The notes beneath the pieces are model-generated. The model saw nothing but the letters and a program-made list of their open reading frames with translations, searched no databases and had not been told where the DNA came from. A program made the position numbers and the translations under genes. A stretch of 64,000 nucleotides of DNA from Hormiphora californensis (lineage: Eukaryota > Ctenophora > Tentaculata > Cydippida > Pleurobrachiidae), in NCBI GenBank assembly GCA_020137815.1, contig CM035352.1:4694998-4758997 (forward strand). Direction: 5' to 3'. Below, in pieces: positions 53,628 to 64,000 of this stretch (positions are counted from its first letter, which is position 1; every line of letters starts with the position of its first letter).

Positions 53628-54254
53628 CAATACCAACATGATATCAGTCAATATTACCAGAGTACTTTGAACTGACACTGATGGTGCAATGTGATTGGGG
53701 GTGGTTGGGTTTCTATAGATATCAATGATTGAACAGGTTTTTACTTGATGTACAAATAACGGTAGTACATATTTAGCTGATATCACTGTATAAGATAACA
53801 ATTGTACGGTGTCACTGTCTTGTTTTGATCGAGTGGCGACCAACCCCATAGGGGGATCGGGCACTGCGAACATGAGGGGTGCGACGTGCCCAATGTCTTG
53901 TTAGACCTGCCAGGCATACCCCATTTTAATTCTTAGTCTCAGTGCATTCAGAATCAATTGGCTCGTCGCCGCCAGACAGCACCTAGCTGGGTTCTTTTTA
54001 TACAAAAACTGGTCCCGATCCCAGAAGCATTTTGGGCTTTTGTTTAAATTATTCGTCATCATGTTAGTAGTGCCAGTTTATGTTTTCTAGACATGTGTTT
54101 GAAAGATCAATCGGCTGGTTTATTTATTTTTGTCAGACTTTTAAACAAAAATAAGCGATACAGCACAATACTGCCACTGGTGTGGGTGCAAGATAGAGCT
54201 GTGTCACATGTTACATAACTATCAGACGGCGGGCACACCATGGTTAGAATCTTT

Positions 54255-54322
54255 CTGTCTGGCGGTGCCAGACCCCAATTTGATTGACAGTGTGCTCAGA
54301 TGGGTCGGCAGGCGCCAGACAA
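54255..54322. mobile_element. GTCTGGCGG short palindromic MITE
   Basis: CTGTCTGGCGGTGCCAGACC ... GGGTCGGCAGGCGCCAGAC with the AGTGTGCTCAGA core. Flanks GAATCTTT and AGATCTTT are similar. Confidence 0.7.
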
Positions 54323-54335
54323 GATCTTTAAGATT

Positions 54336-54402
54336 CTGATCGAACGGTCTTTGATATGTTCTAAGACTGAATCTTAGGACATATCCAAGACCGTTCAATC
54401 AG
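54336..54402. repeat. 67-bp hairpin, 31-bp stem and 5-bp loop
   Basis: 54336-54366 pairs with 54372-54402 with three non-Watson-Crick positions (core GAACGGTCTT / AAGACCGTTC). Size and imperfect stem resemble a pre-miRNA, but a tiny MITE is equally possible. Confidence 0.6.
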
Positions 54403-54668
54403 TAGTGTTGTGATCACCATGATATATATACATGTGCTTTTTGTCAAGAGTTTTACTTATGTTCAATTCAACTTAAAACACAGCTCTTTCATGTTGTATA
54501 ATATTATGATCTCATAAATTAACATTCTCAAAGTCGGAAAAAATAACACGTAATTTGTAGAATGCAATAAGGGATACATGTGTAATGAACGAGTCTCTAA
54601 CTTCTCAACACCAGAGTCCAGTTCTTCCAAATTACTGGGGGTATTCATATGTGTTGGGAATGAATGAC

Positions 54669-62170
<7,502 letters not shown>

Positions 62171-63257
62171 CTATATGATATATTGAAGGCTCAGTGACTG
62201 GTATATTGGCTGCAAAATTTCAAACTTTAAGCGAACAAGCTGGTGCGTTTTTCCGTCATTCAAAAAGGTTAATTTGAGTTTCTTCTTGTAAAAAGTAAAT
62301 TACGATTGGCTAGGCGATTGCAGGTTCTACACTGGAAATCTGCTAGCTTACATGCAATATAATTGCGGGACCTGGAATTAGCTCTGTCTACGTTTACACA
62401 TACTCAATACTCATCAAACAGAACGCCCTACCAGGTTGTCTAGCATACATCTTTGGAGGAGTCAACGGCAAAGCAAAGTTGTAAGTTATAAAGTGACCTG
62501 GTTGTGGTTGTTGAAAGTACAGCCGACTCTGGAGATTTTCATCCAACGCGACTTTTTTGTTCTGAATTGAATCACGCGCGCACGGTTTTATCACATTGCG
62601 CGCCACGTTCGTATTTTTTGCGCGTTTATTGCGCGGCTCAACTTTCATTTATTTATTTATTAAAAAAATTCAAAATTTTAAAAACTCAAATTTTTGCAGC
62701 TCGCGACGTCACTTTTGTCTTTCCACACCCCAACACCGGGGGCAAATGATCGAACCCAATGTGAATGAGACTCATCGCGATTAACTCTTCATACGGTTAC
62801 CCCCTTTCTCTCTTCGGCAGCTTCTCTTCGGCTGTTGGAAAGTGATGCCAATCGGTGTTGGGGTTAGTGAATTTGTCTTTCCACCAACCCCAACGGTTGA
62901 AAAGCGCTGCCTTATCCCGTGCGGGGGCCAGCAGCGTTTGCCAACCCCAACGGCCAACACCGGGGGAAATGATCAAACCCAATAGGAATGAGAAAAAAAA
63001 CTTTTGTCTTTTCCGACACTTTGTTTGGAATTTTAATTTTTTGAGCTTTTCCGTTTTCAGGTTTCCAATTAGAGTACTTTTTTTCAACTGTTCCCCCAAA
63101 AACTGAAATTTAATGAAATTCAGAATTTTTGTGGCAGGCGCTACACGTTAACATGTGATAAACGCGCAAAAAAATTCCGCGTACGACTTTGGGGGGTGAA
63201 CAGTTGAAAAAAATGGAGTATATTAACATTACAACTGTTTGTTTAGGACCCTGCTGT
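62171..63257. other. divergent intergenic region, malic enzyme / HFM1
   Basis: No gene recognised. It holds the inverted copy (about 62726-62866) of the repeat at 6037-6175, followed by related CCAACCCCAACGG-containing sequence to about 62990. Promoters of both flanking genes should lie here; none was identified. Confidence 0.5.
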
Positions 63258-64000
63258 ATGGCCGAAGACATCATCCCATCCTCGTTACCCTGTATCAGGT
63301 CGCAGATTCTAAACTTCATCAGTTCTCAGACATCCAAACCGGCAACTGAGGATGCTATTCCCCTTTTCTCCAGGGATTCACAGCCCCCTCCTCCAGCTCG
63401 TTCGACTGATTTCTCGAGAGCTCCGCAACTTGCACCTTCTCAAGCTACAGCAGCGGTAGCACCAACCAGGGACTTCTCCAATCGTCTCAAAATCAAACCA
63501 ACTTTTGGCAGACCTGCGATCTCAGATCAGCAATCAATGGATCGGTTTGTTCAACGTAATGAAACTACCACCAAACCCAGCATTTCGGAAAACTACGATC
63601 GAATAAATCAGGATCCAAACTTTGATTACCGTCCTGTTTCAGAAGTACCTGTGAAATACCGCCAGATCTTCTCCAAATATCCATATTTCAACAAGGTACA
63701 ATCAAAGGTTCTCGACAGTGTCCTATTTTCAGACGCCCCACTTGTTCTCTCTGCACCGACAGGTTCCGGGAAAACGGTAGTCTTTGAACTTGCTATTGTC
63801 CGTCTACTGCAGCAAACTGAACCCTCAATGATATCTAAGATTAAAATCGTCTACATGGCCCCATTAAAGGCACTGTGCTGTGAAAGACTAAATGATTGGC
63901 GGTCAAAGTTCACACCTTTCAATCTCAATTGTATTGAAGTTACTGGCGACACCGATATAGACGACTACTCGGTGATGAGAAAGTCTAATATCATTTTCAC
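63258..64000 (+). CDS. HFM1: HFM1/MER3-like meiotic DNA helicase (5' part)
   Basis: HFM1/Mer3 is an SF2 Ski2-like helicase that promotes crossover formation in meiosis. From ATG 63258 the frame is open to the window end (247 full codons, no intron yet). Residues 1 to about 125 are a Ser/Pro/Gln-rich, probably disordered leader. The family region follows: PVSEVPVKYRQIF, YPYFNKVQSKVLDSV (Q motif area), LSAPTGSGKT (Walker A, about residue 170), KIVYMAPLKALCCER (motif Ia) and NCIEVTGDT (Ib). The DEAD/H box and everything downstream lie beyond the edge. Confidence 0.9.
   Translation, partial: MAEDIIPSSLPCIRSQILNFISSQTSKPATEDAIPLFSRDSQPPPPARSTDFSRAPQLAPSQATAAVAPTRDFSNRLKIKPTFGRPAISDQQSMDRFVQRNETTTKPSISENYDRINQDPNFDYRPVSEVPVKYRQIFSKYPYFNKVQSKVLDSVLFSDAPLVLSAPTGSGKTVVFELAIVRLLQQTEPSMISKIKIVYMAPLKALCCERLNDWRSKFTPFNLNCIEVTGDTDIDDYSVMRKSNIIF

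Larger units (their letters stand above)
53628..54668. other. convergent 3' spacer, phosphatase / malic enzyme
   Basis: No gene recognised. Holds two members of the GTCTGGCGG MITE family (about 53905-53979, diverged; 54255-54322) and a 67-bp hairpin (54336-54402). Confidence 0.55.

Overview
The window reads as nuclear DNA of an animal. It holds intron-rich genes with GT-AG introns for animal-typical proteins: macoilin, FAM76, USP53/54, a voltage-gated calcium channel alpha2delta-like subunit, CFAP92, TTLL1 and HFM1. It also carries a CR1/L2-like LINE, several families of DNA-transposon relics and very long GA/CT microsatellites. High gene density, mostly short introns and genes sitting inside other genes' introns would fit a sponge or other early-branching metazoan. 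That placement is an inference, not something the sequence proves.

Layout. 2.9-5.5 kb: 5' exons of macoilin (minus); the rest lies off the left edge. 6.7-15.4 kb: FAM76 (plus), with a USP53/54-like gene inside its intron 1 and stacked transposons in introns 2 and 3. 16.0-16.5 kb: a candidate small three-exon gene. 16.7-27.6 kb: complete tyrosyl-tRNA synthetase, hosting a full-length LINE in intron 2, a single-exon TUT1-like nucleotidyltransferase in intron 7 and a MULE-like element ten bases before an acceptor. 28.0-39.2 kb: probable CFAP92 (minus), with a complete alpha2delta gene (plus) inside its intron 4. 39.4-40.6 kb: an intronless, frame-broken TTLL1 pseudogene. 42.7-44.0 kb: a NUDT18-like Nudix hydrolase. 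44.7-53.6 kb: an EF-hand plus PPP-phosphatase gene. 54.7-62.2 kb: mitochondrial malic enzyme (minus). 63.3 kb to the end: the start of HFM1.

Exon models were built by hand from splice consensus, reading-phase continuity and remembered family alignments. For YARS1 (529 aa), FAM76 (344 aa), alpha2delta (1024 aa), CFAP92 (1085 aa) and malic enzyme (579 aa) the phases close from start to stop. CFAP92 (one), the phosphatase (one) and malic enzyme (two) need single-base frame corrections.

The most unusual theme is tandem duplication of splice sites. The phosphatase intron ends in about 105 copies of a 32-bp unit that is the 3' splice site itself: pyrimidine tract, AG and the first codons of the exon (IFCVH). 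Two-copy versions of the same event are seen at acceptors in macoilin (39 bp, in frame) and YARS1 (36 bp, in frame), and a donor-like array abuts a malic enzyme exon. A second unusual item is a family of roughly 170-190 bp elements that fold as a long outer stem enclosing three hairpins, with the architecture kept while stem sequences change. A third is a possible -1 frameshift joining the two LINE ORFs.
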